From NCBI RefSeq assembly GCF_000745175.1, contig NZ_JQNI01000002.1, positions 1,256,001 through 1,320,000 on the forward strand: a DNA stretch of 64,000 bases. The letters are read 5' to 3'. Under the pieces are notes generated by a model. It made no database searches and was not told where the DNA came from. It saw nothing but the letters and a program-made list of their open reading frames with translations. Positions 50,130 through 63,473 of the stretch are shown one piece after another. Position numbers and translations under genes: made by a program. Every line of letters starts with the position of its first letter. The stretch's first letter is position 1. This DNA is from Deinococcus sp. YIM 77859 (lineage in GTDB: Bacteria; Deinococcota; Deinococci; Deinococcales; Deinococcaceae).

Positions 50130-51047
50130 ATGACGGCCTCATCATCCAAATTGCCCCTCTGCGCCGACGTCTCGCGGGCTCTTGCCGAGGATCCCATCGG
50201 CACGGCTCCGCACTGGGCCGAGGTAACGGTATTGGAACTTGACGTTCGCACCTGGGCACAACTGCGCGACTTCGAACACTGGACCCCGGAACAGCAGGCG
50301 CTGTTCGCGCAGCTGCGCGACAAGGTTGAAGCCAGTGGAGCGGGCTTCGGTCTGCTCATGAGCGCTCCGGCGCAGCGAGAACAGCCCCTGCGGGTGCGGC
50401 ACTACACCTTGGCGGGAAACGGGTATGTTCGGCGCGACTACGCTTCGACGTGGCCGCAACAGGCCTGGGCGCGGGGCCTGCGCGATACCCTCCTTGAACC
50501 GGCCAACCTGCGGCACTGGCAGCCACTCTCTCCGCCAGACGGCCCTGACCTGCACGTCTGTACCCACGGAAGTGTGGACGCCGCCTGCGGTAAATACGGC
50601 GTGCCGGTTCATCACGCCCTGCAACAGGCGGGCCTTCGCAGCTGGCGCACCGGTCACTTTGGAGGTCACCGCTTTGCCGCCACAGCCGTCGAGCTGCCCA
50701 GCGGTCTGTGGTGGGCCCACCTGAGCCCCGAACTGGCGGTGCGGGTGGCCCGGCGCGAAGTCTCGCCCGCCGAGGTCCGGGGACACCTGCGCGGCTACGC
50801 TGGTTTGCCGCCCCGCGCGCAGGTGCTTGACCGTGAGGTGCTCGTCCGCTACGGCTGGGACTGGCTCACCGCCCACCGGCAGGCAGAGGTCAATGGCGAA
50901 CGGGTGACCCTGACCTACAGTTGGCGGGGTCACGTTGGGCGTATTGAGGCTGATGTCTCGGTCAGCCACACCCTGCACCTGCCGGGCAGCAGTCACCACC
51001 CGGAGCGCAGCGATGTGCCCCAGTACGAACTCTCTTGGCTGGGGTGA
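50130..51047 (+). CDS. Suc/Fer-like thioredoxin-fold iron-sulfur protein
   Basis: A 305-residue sucrase/ferredoxin-like family protein. Conserved elements are an N-terminal Cys (LPLCADVSRAL), CTHGSVDAACGKYG near residue 150 with two cysteines and a His, and GHFGGHRFAATAV near residue 180. The family is thought to bind a [2Fe-2S] cluster in a thioredoxin-like fold. It lies 25 bp after the iron-type binding protein, so a part in reductive iron release is plausible but inferred. Confidence 0.82.
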   Translation: MTASSSKLPLCADVSRALAEDPIGTAPHWAEVTVLELDVRTWAQLRDFEHWTPEQQALFAQLRDKVEASGAGFGLLMSAPAQREQPLRVRHYTLAGNGYVRRDYASTWPQQAWARGLRDTLLEPANLRHWQPLSPPDGPDLHVCTHGSVDAACGKYGVPVHHALQQAGLRSWRTGHFGGHRFAATAVELPSGLWWAHLSPELAVRVARREVSPAEVRGHLRGYAGLPPRAQVLDREVLVRYGWDWLTAHRQAEVNGERVTLTYSWRGHVGRIEADVSVSHTLHLPGSSHHPERSDVPQYELSWLG

Positions 51048-51136
51048 ACGCGCCCGGTCGAGAGAGCGCGCAGGTTCCAGAGGGGTTTGAGACGCATCGG
51101 CAGCACAGTGCGCGAAAAGCCTACTAAGGAGTGATC

Positions 51137-51161
51137 AGGAGGCCGCAGGACACGGCCTCCT
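51137..51161. repeat. 8-bp perfect hairpin in the 51048-51217 gap
   Basis: AGGAGGCC (51137-51144) and GGCCTCCT (51154-51161) with a 9-nt loop. Neither side has a U-tract. It may protect the 3' end of the Suc/Fer transcript. Confidence 0.4.
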
Positions 51162-51180
51162 GGCAGCTCCAGCCAAGGAC

Positions 51181-51214
51181 AAAAAATCCCAGCAGTCTGC
51201 CGACCGTCTGGGAC
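51181..51214 (-). terminator. terminator of the tRNA-Ile gene
   Basis: On the minus strand, GTCCCAG pairs with CTGGGA with a partly paired interior, followed by six T (51186-51181). Confidence 0.7.
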
Positions 51215-51215
51215 A

Positions 51216-51298
<83 letters not shown>

Positions 51299-51334
51299 TC
51301 TTTTTGCCTGCCCCCTTGCGGACAAGCGGGTGAC

Positions 51335-51363
51335 ACTGTACCAGGAAGGGGGCAGGGTGTCAA
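51335..51363 (-). promoter_or_regulatory. promoter of tRNA-Ile
   Basis: On the minus strand a consensus TTGACA (51363-51358), a 17-nt spacer and TACAGT (51340-51335). This is the strongest sigma-70-type promoter in the window. Confidence 0.85.
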
Positions 51364-51707
51364 CGTCCCAAGGCGTAAGAGCCGGACAAAAGTCTGAGTA
51401 TTCACGGCCAGGCTGGCCTTTTTCGGTGCCTGTTCGGGCCGGAGGCTGAACAGCTCAGGCGCCACTTGCGTCAGGGGCGAACAAGCCCTCAAGGGCTGCG
51501 GCGGTGAGGCATATGTAGCCGGATACGGGGAAAATGAATATGCAGCCCAGGAGTATCAACCCCGACGGCTTTCCTCGGCTCAACTGAATGTTGTCCGGCT
51601 CTCAAAAAGCCTGGGGCAGGTCCCCCGCTGGGGGTAGGGTCTTTTCCCCCAGCACGGTGGGGAGATGTCAGGTTCTGGTGAGGCCGAGCGTGGTTCCCTG
51701 GCAGCAT
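51364..51707. other. intergenic stretch without a supported gene
   Basis: About 340 bp between the tRNA promoter and the GGDEF-like gene. Small open frames have no promoter geometry or homology. It contains three similar CATATG-like words (near 51510, 51536, 51706) and a possible -10 TAGGGT at 51635-51640. Nothing else is recognised. Confidence 0.5.
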
Positions 51708-52850
51708 ATGCGCGAGCCCTGCCAGCCGTTCCCCGAGGCCCTGCCCCTGTCAGCTGCTTGGCGTGGCGGTCGGGTGTTCCGTCGGAACGTGGACCGGCGG
51801 GAACTGTACCAACTCCTTCTCCCTCTGGCGCTGCTGGGCATGCTTCTCCCACTGGCGCTGCCCGTACCGGGAACGTTCCTTGCTGCTCACGTTCCGTGGC
51901 TGGCGGTGCCGCTGGCCCTGACGCTGCTGCTGGCACTGGTGCCCCGCTGCCCGCTATGGGTTCTGGACCTGCTGCTGCTGGCCGGAGGGTGGAGCGCCAT
52001 GCTGGGCCAGGTGGCGGCGCTGCTGCTCTTGCCGAACGTACCTGGGCGAGTCACGGCGCTGACGCAGGTGGTTCCGTGGTTCCTGGTGCTGCTGCTCGTG
52101 CCGACCTGGGTGCTGGGCGAGCGGCGGGGCCAGATCGTCAGCGCTGCGGCGCTGGGAACGACGCTGCTGCTGGGGATCACCTTTGTCATCGGGCCACTGC
52201 CCGCCTGGGGGGACATGGGAAGCGCGCTGCTACAGCTGCTTGTGCAGCTTCTGCTGGCGGGCGGAACCGCGCTGCTGGGGCAGCACGCGGCAGCGCGCCG
52301 GGCCCGTGTGGTCGCGCGGCAGGGTGCGGGGCGGGGCCTCCCAGACCATGCCCGTGACCCCCTGACCGGACTGCCGGGGCGCCGCGCGCTGGAGCGGGTG
52401 CTGGCCGCGCAGCTGCCGCACCGGGGGGCAGGCCTGGCGGTGGCGGTCCTGACGATGGACGGCCTTCAGGAGGTGCAGGAGGAACGGGGGGTGGCGTTTG
52501 CCGAGGCCCTGCGCGCCCATGTGGCCCGTACCCTGAACAATGCCCTGCGTGACGAAGACGTGCTGGGATGCTTGGGTCAGGGAGCGTTTGCCGTGCTGAT
52601 GCGAGTCCCCGATGCCCGGTTTGCACGGACCAACTGCGAGCGGCTGCGGGTGCGGGTGGCGTCACGGCCGCTGGGGGGCGTCCTCCCCACCGTGAGTGTC
52701 GGGGTGGCGGTGTGGTCGGGCGAACCGACGGGCGACGCGCTGCTGCAGCACGCGCGGGATGCCCTCGTCTGCGCGCAGCAGGACGGGGGGAACCGCGTGC
52801 ACCTCACCCCGAACCCCGAGTCTCCTGCCCACACCGCTCCAGCCGCCTGA
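51708..52850 (+). CDS. membrane protein with degenerate GGDEF domain
   Basis: About 380 residues: five or six membrane helices (about 30-190) and a C-terminal GGDEF-like domain opening with RDPLTGLPGRRALERVL. The active-site loop reads GQGAF (290-294) instead of GG[D/E]EF, so diguanylate cyclase activity is not expected; it may bind nucleotide or act as a sensor. No EAL domain follows. The start is uncertain: ATG 51708 puts the first helix at a normal distance, while ATG 51588 in the same frame adds 40 residues. Confidence 0.75.
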   Translation: MREPCQPFPEALPLSAAWRGGRVFRRNVDRRELYQLLLPLALLGMLLPLALPVPGTFLAAHVPWLAVPLALTLLLALVPRCPLWVLDLLLLAGGWSAMLGQVAALLLLPNVPGRVTALTQVVPWFLVLLLVPTWVLGERRGQIVSAAALGTTLLLGITFVIGPLPAWGDMGSALLQLLVQLLLAGGTALLGQHAAARRARVVARQGAGRGLPDHARDPLTGLPGRRALERVLAAQLPHRGAGLAVAVLTMDGLQEVQEERGVAFAEALRAHVARTLNNALRDEDVLGCLGQGAFAVLMRVPDARFARTNCERLRVRVASRPLGGVLPTVSVGVAVWSGEPTGDALLQHARDALVCAQQDGGNRVHLTPNPESPAHTAPAA

Positions 52851-53002
52851 GTCCTGAGCAGCGCCCCCCAACAGCAAGGAACCGCTTACACTCAACAGGA
52901 CGCGGGAGGCTGAGGGCATCTCGCTTTCGCTGCCCTGCCCGCTCACGGGGCAGAGGCCTGACACCGGGCTGACAAAAGGGCAGAGAATCGGAGGGGATTA
53001 TC

Positions 53003-53641
53003 ATGGTGTTGTCAAGATTCATGCCCAAAAACCCGCAGTTCAGCGCGAAGTTCGCTCAGGCTGCTCGGAATGCCCACGCCACCGCCCAGGCCTTGGTGGA
53101 GCTGCTCGAAAACTACACCGACGTGGAACGCAAGGTGCAGCGGATCCGCGACCTGGAACACGAGGGGGACCGCATCAGCCGCGAGATCACCAACATGCTC
53201 GCCGAATCGTTTATCGTGCCCTTTGACCGCGAGGACATCATTGCCCTCAATCACGAGCTCGACGACCTGGTGGACAACATGGAGGAGGCGGCGCGCCGGC
53301 TTAGCCTGTACGGGGTGGAGCGGCCGCAGCCGGAGATGGCGCAGCTGGCCCGAGTGGTCGAGCAGCAGTGTGCCCTTTTGGCGCAGGGCATGCCCCTGAT
53401 CGAAGACACGGGGCGCCGGCGTGAACTCGCCGCCCTCGCCGTACAGATCCGCCAACTGGAGGACGAGGGCGACACCATCAGTGACAACGTCCAACGCATG
53501 CTGTACCAGGGCGTGAACGACGTGCCGGGCATGATTCGCGCGATGCGTGGTGGTGAGATCGTCAACCTGATCGAGGACGCCAGCGACCAGGCGCAGCGCG
53601 TCGCCAAGACGGTCGAGAGCATCCTGCTCAAGAACGCCTGA
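53003..53641 (+). CDS. DUF47 PhoU-like phosphate transport regulator
   Basis: Cytosolic 212-residue helical protein of the DUF47/TIGR00153 family. The PhoU-like repeats carry acidic metal-binding clusters (RDLEHEGDRISREI and RQLEDEGDTISDNV). It pairs with the PiT phosphate permease 18 bp downstream, as in many bacteria, where it is thought to modulate phosphate uptake. GGAGGGG precedes the ATG; a 110-nt leader begins near TACACT (52887-52892). Confidence 0.93.
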   Translation: MVLSRFMPKNPQFSAKFAQAARNAHATAQALVELLENYTDVERKVQRIRDLEHEGDRISREITNMLAESFIVPFDREDIIALNHELDDLVDNMEEAARRLSLYGVERPQPEMAQLARVVEQQCALLAQGMPLIEDTGRRRELAALAVQIRQLEDEGDTISDNVQRMLYQGVNDVPGMIRAMRGGEIVNLIEDASDQAQRVAKTVESILLKNA

Positions 53642-53659
53642 AGCGGGGGCTTTTGCAGC

Positions 53660-54658
<999 letters not shown>

Positions 54659-54673
54659 GCAACATGAAGGGAT

Positions 54674-54707
54674 GGGGGACGACTATGACGTCCCCCTCCT
54701 TCTTTTC
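54674..54707 (+). terminator. terminator of the DUF47-pit operon
   Basis: GGGGGACG (54674-54681) pairs with CGTCCCCC (54689-54696), followed by TCCTTCTTTTC. Confidence 0.78.
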
Positions 54708-54722
54708 TCTCTCGGCCACAAG

Positions 54723-55619
54723 CTACAGGCCTTCCTCCCGGAGGGCCAGGAGGTCTGCCAACAGGGCACGAGCCGTGCGGGAGGGAACCTCCGGGGTGAG
54801 GGCGGTGAGGTCCCGTTCTAGGCCGGGCAGGGCGAGGGCGGGGCTGGCGAGTTGCCCGGCGGCGCGTTCCCGGCGTACGCTCAGCTCGGAGACGAAGGCG
54901 GCACCCAGGCCGCTCATCACCGCCTCCTTGATGGCCTCCGTCCCGGCGAGTTCCAGGACCGGCTGCACGGTGAGCCCCGCCTGACGCAGCACGCCCTCGG
55001 CCACCTCGCGCGTGCCGGAGCCGGGTTCGCGCCAGATGACTTTCAGGTTCTGAAGATCGCCCGCCTCCAGGTGGGGGCGGTCCAGAGGGTGCCCCGGCGG
55101 CAGGATCAGGCGCAGGACGTCGCGACCGATCACCGTCGCCTGCACACCCTCTGGAAAGGGCTGGACCGGCCCCTCGATCAACGCGAGGTCGGCCTGTCCT
55201 TCCAGCAGATCGCGGACGGCCTCGCGGGTGTTGCCCGTCTGGATATCGAGCGTGACGGCAGGGTAGCGGGTGTGAAAGGCGGCCAGCGGGCGCGGCAGGA
55301 CGTGGGCCGCGAGGGTCGTGCTCGCCACCACCCGCAGCCTGCCCCGCTGAAGGTCTTGCAGGTCGGACGCGAACTGCCGAGCACCCTCCAGCGCCCGCCC
55401 CAGGGCCTGGGCGTGGGGCAGCAGCGCCTCCCCCGCCGGAGTCAGCCGGACGCCCTGGCGGTGCCGGGTAAAGAGCGGCTCGCCCACCGCCTCCGCCAGC
55501 AGCTTCAGTTGTGTGGAGACCGACGGCTGGCTGAGATGCCGTTCACGTGCCGCCGCTGTGAGGCTCCCGCTGCGCGCGACCGCGGCGAAGGTCAGTAGAT
55601 GCTCGGCGTACAGGGCCAT
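54723..55619 (-). CDS. LysR-family regulator, YeiE/CysB-like
   Basis: A 298-residue LysR protein. The winged HTH (1-60) includes SLTAAARERHLSQPSVSTQLK; the effector domain follows. It is divergent from a YeiH-family gene, the same pairing as yeiE-yeiH in enterobacteria, so that gene is the probable target. TATAAT (55631-55626) lies 6 nt before the ATG, giving a consensus leaderless start. Confidence 0.93.
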   Translation of the reverse strand: MALYAEHLLTFAAVARSGSLTAAARERHLSQPSVSTQLKLLAEAVGEPLFTRHRQGVRLTPAGEALLPHAQALGRALEGARQFASDLQDLQRGRLRVVASTTLAAHVLPRPLAAFHTRYPAVTLDIQTGNTREAVRDLLEGQADLALIEGPVQPFPEGVQATVIGRDVLRLILPPGHPLDRPHLEAGDLQNLKVIWREPGSGTREVAEGVLRQAGLTVQPVLELAGTEAIKEAVMSGLGAAFVSELSVRRERAAGQLASPALALPGLERDLTALTPEVPSRTARALLADLLALREEGL

Positions 55620-55635
55620 GCTTCAATTATAGTTA

Positions 55636-55658
55636 TTTTTGTAATGGTCTACCAAAAA
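55636..55658. promoter_or_regulatory. LysR-type operator TTTTTG-N11-CAAAAA
   Basis: Perfect inverted repeat with the T-N11-A architecture of LysR binding sites, centred between the divergent promoters of the LysR gene and the YeiH-family gene. The 81-bp gap is strikingly AT-rich for this genome. Confidence 0.72.
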
Positions 55659-55665
55659 CTTCGAT

Positions 55666-55694
55666 TTGATTTATATCTCGATGATTTCTAGCCT
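55666..55694 (+). promoter_or_regulatory. promoter of the YeiH-family gene
   Basis: TTGATT (55666-55671), 17-nt spacer, TAGCCT (55689-55694) and ATG 6 nt later at 55701. The LysR operator lies just upstream of the -35, the place for an activator. Confidence 0.72.
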
Positions 55695-55700
55695 CAGTGC

Positions 55701-56696
55701 ATGTTCAAATCGACCTCGTTCCGTTCCCTCCTTCCGGGCCTGGCCCTGGTGGCCCTGCTGACCGCGGGGGCCTCCCTGCTCTCGACGCTACCGGGGTTGC
55801 GGGTGCTGGGAGCGCTGGGGCTGGCGCTGCTGCTGGGGCTGGCGGTGCGCGGGCTGTTCGGGTTGCCCGCCGGGGTGCAGCCGGGGGCGGGGTACGCGGC
55901 CCGGACCCTGCTGCGGCTGGGCGTGGTGCTGCTGGGCGTGCGGCTCAACTTCGTGCTGTTCGCGCACGCGGGCCTGCGGGTGCTGCTGCTCGATCTGGCA
56001 GTGATCGCCGTGGGGCTGCTGAGCATGACGTGGCTGGCGAGGCGGCTGGGGCTGCCACCTGGGCTTGGGCTGGCCGTCGCCGTTGGTTCCAGCATCTGCG
56101 GGGCCTCGGCCATCGCCGCCGCCGCCCCTGTGATCGGGGCCGACGAGGACGAGGTCTCGGTGGCCGTCGCGGTGTGCAGCCTGCTGGGAACGGTGGGCGT
56201 GGTGGGGTACAGCCTGCTGGCGCTGCCGCTGGAGCTGGGGGCGCAGCGATACGGCCTGATGACCGGCTCCAGCCTCCACGAGATCGCGCAGGTGCTGGCG
56301 GCGGGGGCGGCGCAGGGCGACCAGGCCCTTGACTTCGCCATGCTGACCAAGCTCACGCGGGTGGCGCTGCTCGCGCCGGTGCTGCTGCTGCTGGGCGGGT
56401 TGCTGCGGCGCCGGCAGACGGTGAGCGCGGGAACACGGGTCGCCCGGCCTCCCCTCCTCCCCGCCTTCTTGGTGGGCTTCCTGCTCGTCGGCGTGGTGAG
56501 CAGCGCGGGCTTGCTGCCCAAGCCGGTCACGAGGGGCATACAGACGGCCAGCCTACTGCTCACGGCGGCCTCGATGGCAGGCATTGGGCTGGGGGTGGAC
56601 TTCGCTGTCCTGCGGCGCCTGGGAGGTCCGGCGCTGCTGGTGGGAGGGCTGGGGTTCGGCCTGCTGGTGCTGGTGGCGTTTGTGGGGACGCTCTAG
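55701..56696 (+). CDS. YeiH/UPF0324-family membrane protein
   Basis: Polytopic inner-membrane protein of 331 residues with about ten helices. Family signatures are AARTLLRLGVVLLGVRLNF and SSICGASAIAAAAPVIGADE. UPF0324 proteins are annotated as putative sulfate exporters, with little direct proof. Activated, by inference, by the divergent LysR regulator. Confidence 0.9.
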   Translation: MFKSTSFRSLLPGLALVALLTAGASLLSTLPGLRVLGALGLALLLGLAVRGLFGLPAGVQPGAGYAARTLLRLGVVLLGVRLNFVLFAHAGLRVLLLDLAVIAVGLLSMTWLARRLGLPPGLGLAVAVGSSICGASAIAAAAPVIGADEDEVSVAVAVCSLLGTVGVVGYSLLALPLELGAQRYGLMTGSSLHEIAQVLAAGAAQGDQALDFAMLTKLTRVALLAPVLLLLGGLLRRRQTVSAGTRVARPPLLPAFLVGFLLVGVVSSAGLLPKPVTRGIQTASLLLTAASMAGIGLGVDFAVLRRLGGPALLVGGLGFGLLVLVAFVGTL

Positions 56697-56700
56697 GCGC

Positions 56701-57578
56701 TCAAGGCACCTGCACGCTCTCTCCCTCGCGGGCCTGGCCCCGCAGCAGGTCGGCCAGCACCTCCGCGCCCCTCACCGTGCCGAGCGCGGGGCGGCTGAAG
56801 AGGGCGTTCGCGTCCACGGCCCAGAGCTGGCCCTCGCGGACAGCGCGCAGCTCTGGGCCGTTCCGCAGGGTGAGGGCAAACTCTACATTCGCGCGAAGGC
56901 CGTAGCCGCAGCACATGACCACGATCACATCGGGGTCAAGGGCGGCCACCTCCTCCCAGCTCGTGCGGCCGGAATCGGAGCCCGCTTGACCCAGCACGTT
57001 CACGCCGCCCGCCCGTTCCACCTGCTCGGGGACCCAGTGGCCGCCAAAGAAGGGCGGGGCCACCCACTCCAGCGTCAGGACGCGCAGCGCGCCGGGTGCG
57101 GGTTGAATGTTCTCCCAGCGTTCCTGCATCGTCCGGGCGAGGGCCTCTCCCCTCTCTAGCACCCCGGTGGCCCGCGCCAGCGCTCGCAGGTCGTCCAGAA
57201 TTCCGGCAAAGGTACGGCCCTCCAGGCTCAGCACCTGAGTGGCGGGAAGGCAGCCGGGCAGGTAGCGCACCGCCGTCTCCAGCGTTCCAGGCGTGACCGC
57301 ACAGACCTCGCAGACGCCCTGGGTCACCACCAGATCAGGAGCGAGGTGGTCTAGCAGCTCACCGTCCACCTGATACAGGGCGCGGCCCGCCTGCACCGCC
57401 TCGCTGACCGCGCGGTCGATCTCGACCTGGGGAGCGTCCGGATTCACGATGGAGCGGGTCAAGACCGGCAACCCCGCTGCCCCCGGATGGTCACAGGAGT
57501 GACTGACGGCCACCACGCTGCTTCCTAGTCCCAGGTCAAACAGCAGGTCGGTGGCGCTGGGCAACAGGCTAGCGATTC

Positions 57579-57582
<4 letters not shown>
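56701..57582 (-). CDS. cobalamin/iron-type substrate-binding-fold protein without signal peptide
   Basis: A 293-residue class III binding-protein fold (BtuF-like): RIASLLPSATDLLFDLGLG at the start and TSWEEVAALDPDVIVVMCCG in the C-terminal lobe. No signal peptide is present, so it is probably cytosolic, as in other BtuF-like orphans. GTG 57582 overlaps the coaX stop (GTGA), and GGGAG lies 6 nt upstream. Ligand unknown; a corrinoid is suggested by family. Confidence 0.82.
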
Positions 57583-58379
<797 letters not shown>

Positions 58380-58461
58380 GGGGGGATTGTACGAGCTGGC
58401 ATCCCTCATGTGGACGCGCTAGCGTGCGGCACAAGCACAACCTGCCCCTGGAGGTTTTTCC

Positions 58462-60372
<1,911 letters not shown>

Positions 60373-60380
60373 GCAAAGCT

Positions 60381-60425
60381 GTTGGCCGTTCGTCCTGGGC
60401 AAACAACCACAGGCGAGCGGCCAAC
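60381..60425. terminator. hairpin between convergent genes
   Basis: GTTGGCCGTTCG (60381-60392) pairs with CGAGCGGCCAAC (60414-60425) with one G-U pair and a 21-nt loop. No clear U-tract. Confidence 0.5.
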
Positions 60426-60443
60426 GGCGCTGAGGCTGAAGGC

Positions 60444-61136
<693 letters not shown>

Positions 61137-61177
61137 AGAGCACCTCATAACAGGGGGGAATGACGGGAGGCTGATGG

Positions 61178-63052
61178 TTACGGGTCTTTCAGGTACACGA
61201 CGCGGCAGGCTTTCCCGGCCGAGCGGAACTGCGCGGCGGCGCTGGCCCCCAAGACGGCGTCCGTGATGTAGCTGCTGCCGGGCGCGAACTTGGTGGCCTG
61301 CACTTTGGCCGCCTTGACGCGCGTGACGTTCTGGAACTGGCTGATCTGGCTCTCGGACGTGATGTAGGTGTGGAGGTTGCCCTCGTTCACCAGCTGCGAA
61401 CTCACCCCCTGGATCAGGGCGGCGTCGGGCCAGAGCTGGTTGCCGTTCTCGTCGAAGACGAAACTGGACGGCGCACGCGCGAAACGGCGGTCGAGGCCCT
61501 GCACGTCCACCACCACGGTGCAGGTGAGGGGACGGTCCTCCGTTCCGGCCACTGTGCCGCCGCCACCCGCCCGCGCCGTCTCAGCGCCGCCCGGGCCTCC
61601 CCCAGTCGGCCCGCCGGAGCCGCTGCCGGAGCGTTCGGGCACAGGCGCTTCGCCCGTTCCAGACGGGCCGCCATTCCCGCTTCCGGCCGCGCCGCCGCGT
61701 CCGCCCGCCGCCGGAGCAGGCTCGGGAGCCGTCCCCGCGCCGCTGCCCCTCCCGGCCGAGGCCCCACGGGGAGTGGCCGGGGCTGCGGCCTGGGGGTCAG
61801 CGCCAGCGCCACTGGGGGTACTTCTGCTCTGTGCGGTGGGGCTGGAGGTCTCCTCCCCCGTTCCCGCCGGGGCACCGGACGTGGGCGCTGGCCGGGCCAT
61901 CTCGGCCACGGGGGCGGGACCGGAGGCCTTGGCCGAGGCACCGGGCGTACGAACAGGTTCGGTCGCTTGCGGCGTAGCCGGGACAGGCGTCCGAACCGGA
62001 GCCGAGGCCAAGGGTTCGGAGGTGGCGGGGGTGGCCGGAGCGGTGTCGCGGGAGGGGGCCGGGGCATCGGGCGCACTGACCTGCGGCGTACGGGCGACGG
62101 TTCCTTCCCGCCCCGCCCCCGCCTCCGGGGTTCCCGGGGCAAGGGTGTCACGCTCGGTCACGGGCGTTTCGGGGGCGCCGCCCTGCGAGGCACTCTGGGA
62201 ACGTGCCGGAAGCCGGGCTACGGGAGACTCGGTCTCCGGCGCCGCAGAGGGGGCTGCGGCCCCGCGTGCCGGAGCGGGCTCCTCCGTGGCGGTGGCCGTG
62301 CCCCGGGCGGGCGAAGCGGTCTCGGTCACGCTCACGGGTGCAGCGTCTTCCCGGCGCGGGAGGGCCGTCACGGGTTCTGGAGCGGGGGAAGCGGGACCGG
62401 CAGGTGTCTGCGCAGCCTGCGCCTGCGGCTCCGGATCCAGCGTGCCTGCCCCCGCTGGTGCAGCTGCCTCGGGCGCCGGGGTCACGGTGTTTGCCGGGGT
62501 GGGGGCTGAAGTCTGGGGCACGGGAAAGGGCGCGACGTCTTCGGGCACCGCAGACTCGACCTTCACCCGCTCGGGCGTCTGCGGCAGGGGCTGGAGCGCC
62601 GAAGCCGGGGCACTCGCCGGCCCGCTCGGAGCCGTGGTACGGGCGGACGGCTGGGGCGCGGCGGGCGCGGGCTGGGCCTGGGCCGGGGACGGGGCGGGCG
62701 CCACCTGCCGCGCCGGGGCCTGCGGGCTGGGCAGCGTGGGCTGAGACGTGGGGGCAGGCTTGGGCTGAGCCTGTGGCGCGGGCTTCGGGGTCTGCGGGGC
62801 ACGGGGTGTGGCCGCAGTTGCCCGGGATGGGGAGGAGACGGGAGGGGTCGCCTCTGCGGGCGGCGCAAGCGTCACGACCTCCAGAGGGGCGCGCTTCAGA
62901 TCGGGGGGGGTGGAGAGAAGCGGGGGCCGCAGGTCGGGGCGCGCCGCGAGCAGACCGAGGAGCAGCGCCGCGTGAACGGCGACCGTCACGCCTGCGGCCC
63001 GCAGCCGGTCCTGCCGCTCGGGATTGGAGCGAGGGGAAGGCCGTGCCGTCAC
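61178..63052 (-). CDS. TonB-like energy-transduction protein with very long Pro/Ala region
   Basis: A 624-residue bitopic protein. One membrane helix at about 17-38 is followed by roughly 460 residues dominated by Pro, Ala, Thr, Ser and Gly, and a folded C-terminal domain of about 115 residues (TCTVVVDVQGLDRRFA to the end). Position after exbB-exbD indicates a TonB or TolA role. The terminal domain does not show the usual TonB_C pattern, and the partner receptor is unknown. GTG 63052 has GGGAGGTG upstream. Confidence 0.75.
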   Translation of the reverse strand: MTARPSPRSNPERQDRLRAAGVTVAVHAALLLGLLAARPDLRPPLLSTPPDLKRAPLEVVTLAPPAEATPPVSSPSRATAATPRAPQTPKPAPQAQPKPAPTSQPTLPSPQAPARQVAPAPSPAQAQPAPAAPQPSARTTAPSGPASAPASALQPLPQTPERVKVESAVPEDVAPFPVPQTSAPTPANTVTPAPEAAAPAGAGTLDPEPQAQAAQTPAGPASPAPEPVTALPRREDAAPVSVTETASPARGTATATEEPAPARGAAAPSAAPETESPVARLPARSQSASQGGAPETPVTERDTLAPGTPEAGAGREGTVARTPQVSAPDAPAPSRDTAPATPATSEPLASAPVRTPVPATPQATEPVRTPGASAKASGPAPVAEMARPAPTSGAPAGTGEETSSPTAQSRSTPSGAGADPQAAAPATPRGASAGRGSGAGTAPEPAPAAGGRGGAAGSGNGGPSGTGEAPVPERSGSGSGGPTGGGPGGAETARAGGGGTVAGTEDRPLTCTVVVDVQGLDRRFARAPSSFVFDENGNQLWPDAALIQGVSSQLVNEGNLHTYITSESQISQFQNVTRVKAAKVQATKFAPGSSYITDAVLGASAAAQFRSAGKACRVVYLKDP

Positions 63053-63059
63053 GGTCCCG

Positions 63060-63469
63060 TCACCTCCCGCGGTTCTGCAGGCTGCGGGTACCCAGGGCGA
63101 GGCGTTCGCCCCCGGCCCGCTTGATCTCGTCCATCACCCGCACCACGGTGCCGTAGCTGCCGCGCTCATCGGCGCGCAGGCCCACGACGCCGCCCGACGT
63201 CTTCAGCAGCGGCTTAAGCTGCCCCCCCAGGTTCGTCAGCGAGGTTTCCTGGCCGTTCAGGAATACTTTTCCGCTGCGGTCCACACTCACGATGGGGAGG
63301 GCAGGCGTCTCCTGGACGGTGGTGCTTGCACGCGGCAGGTCGAGGGGCAGGGCGTTTTGCCGCGCGCCCAGGCTGCTCGTCAGGAAGAAAAAGATCAGCA
63401 GCAGCAGCACGATGTCCACCATGGGCGCGAAGTCGAAGGTGACGCCCTCGCCCTCCCGAAAACGCCGCC

Positions 63470-63473
<4 letters not shown>
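63060..63473 (-). CDS. exbD: ExbD/TolR-family proton-channel protein
   Basis: Inner-membrane protein of 137 residues. The helix FAPMVDIVLLLLIFFFLTSS contains the proton-relay Asp; a periplasmic domain with VSVDRSGKVFLNGQ follows. GTG 63473 overlaps the exbB stop, as usual in this pair. Confidence 0.92.

Noticed and set aside
51665..52357. ORF starting MSGSGEAERGSL with GGGGAG upstream
   Set aside because: Despite a Shine-Dalgarno-like sequence it is a shifted frame over the GGDEF-like gene, whose membrane helices and domain are clearly in the other frame.
61368..62744. Long plus-strand frames opposite the TonB-like gene
   Set aside because: They mirror the Pro/Ala-rich repeats of the minus-strand gene; the conserved terminal domain and the exb operon context support the minus strand.
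62450..63000. Possible tandem repeat or CRISPR-like array
   Set aside because: The repetitiveness comes from Pro/Ala/Thr codons of a disordered region; there are no fixed repeats and spacers.
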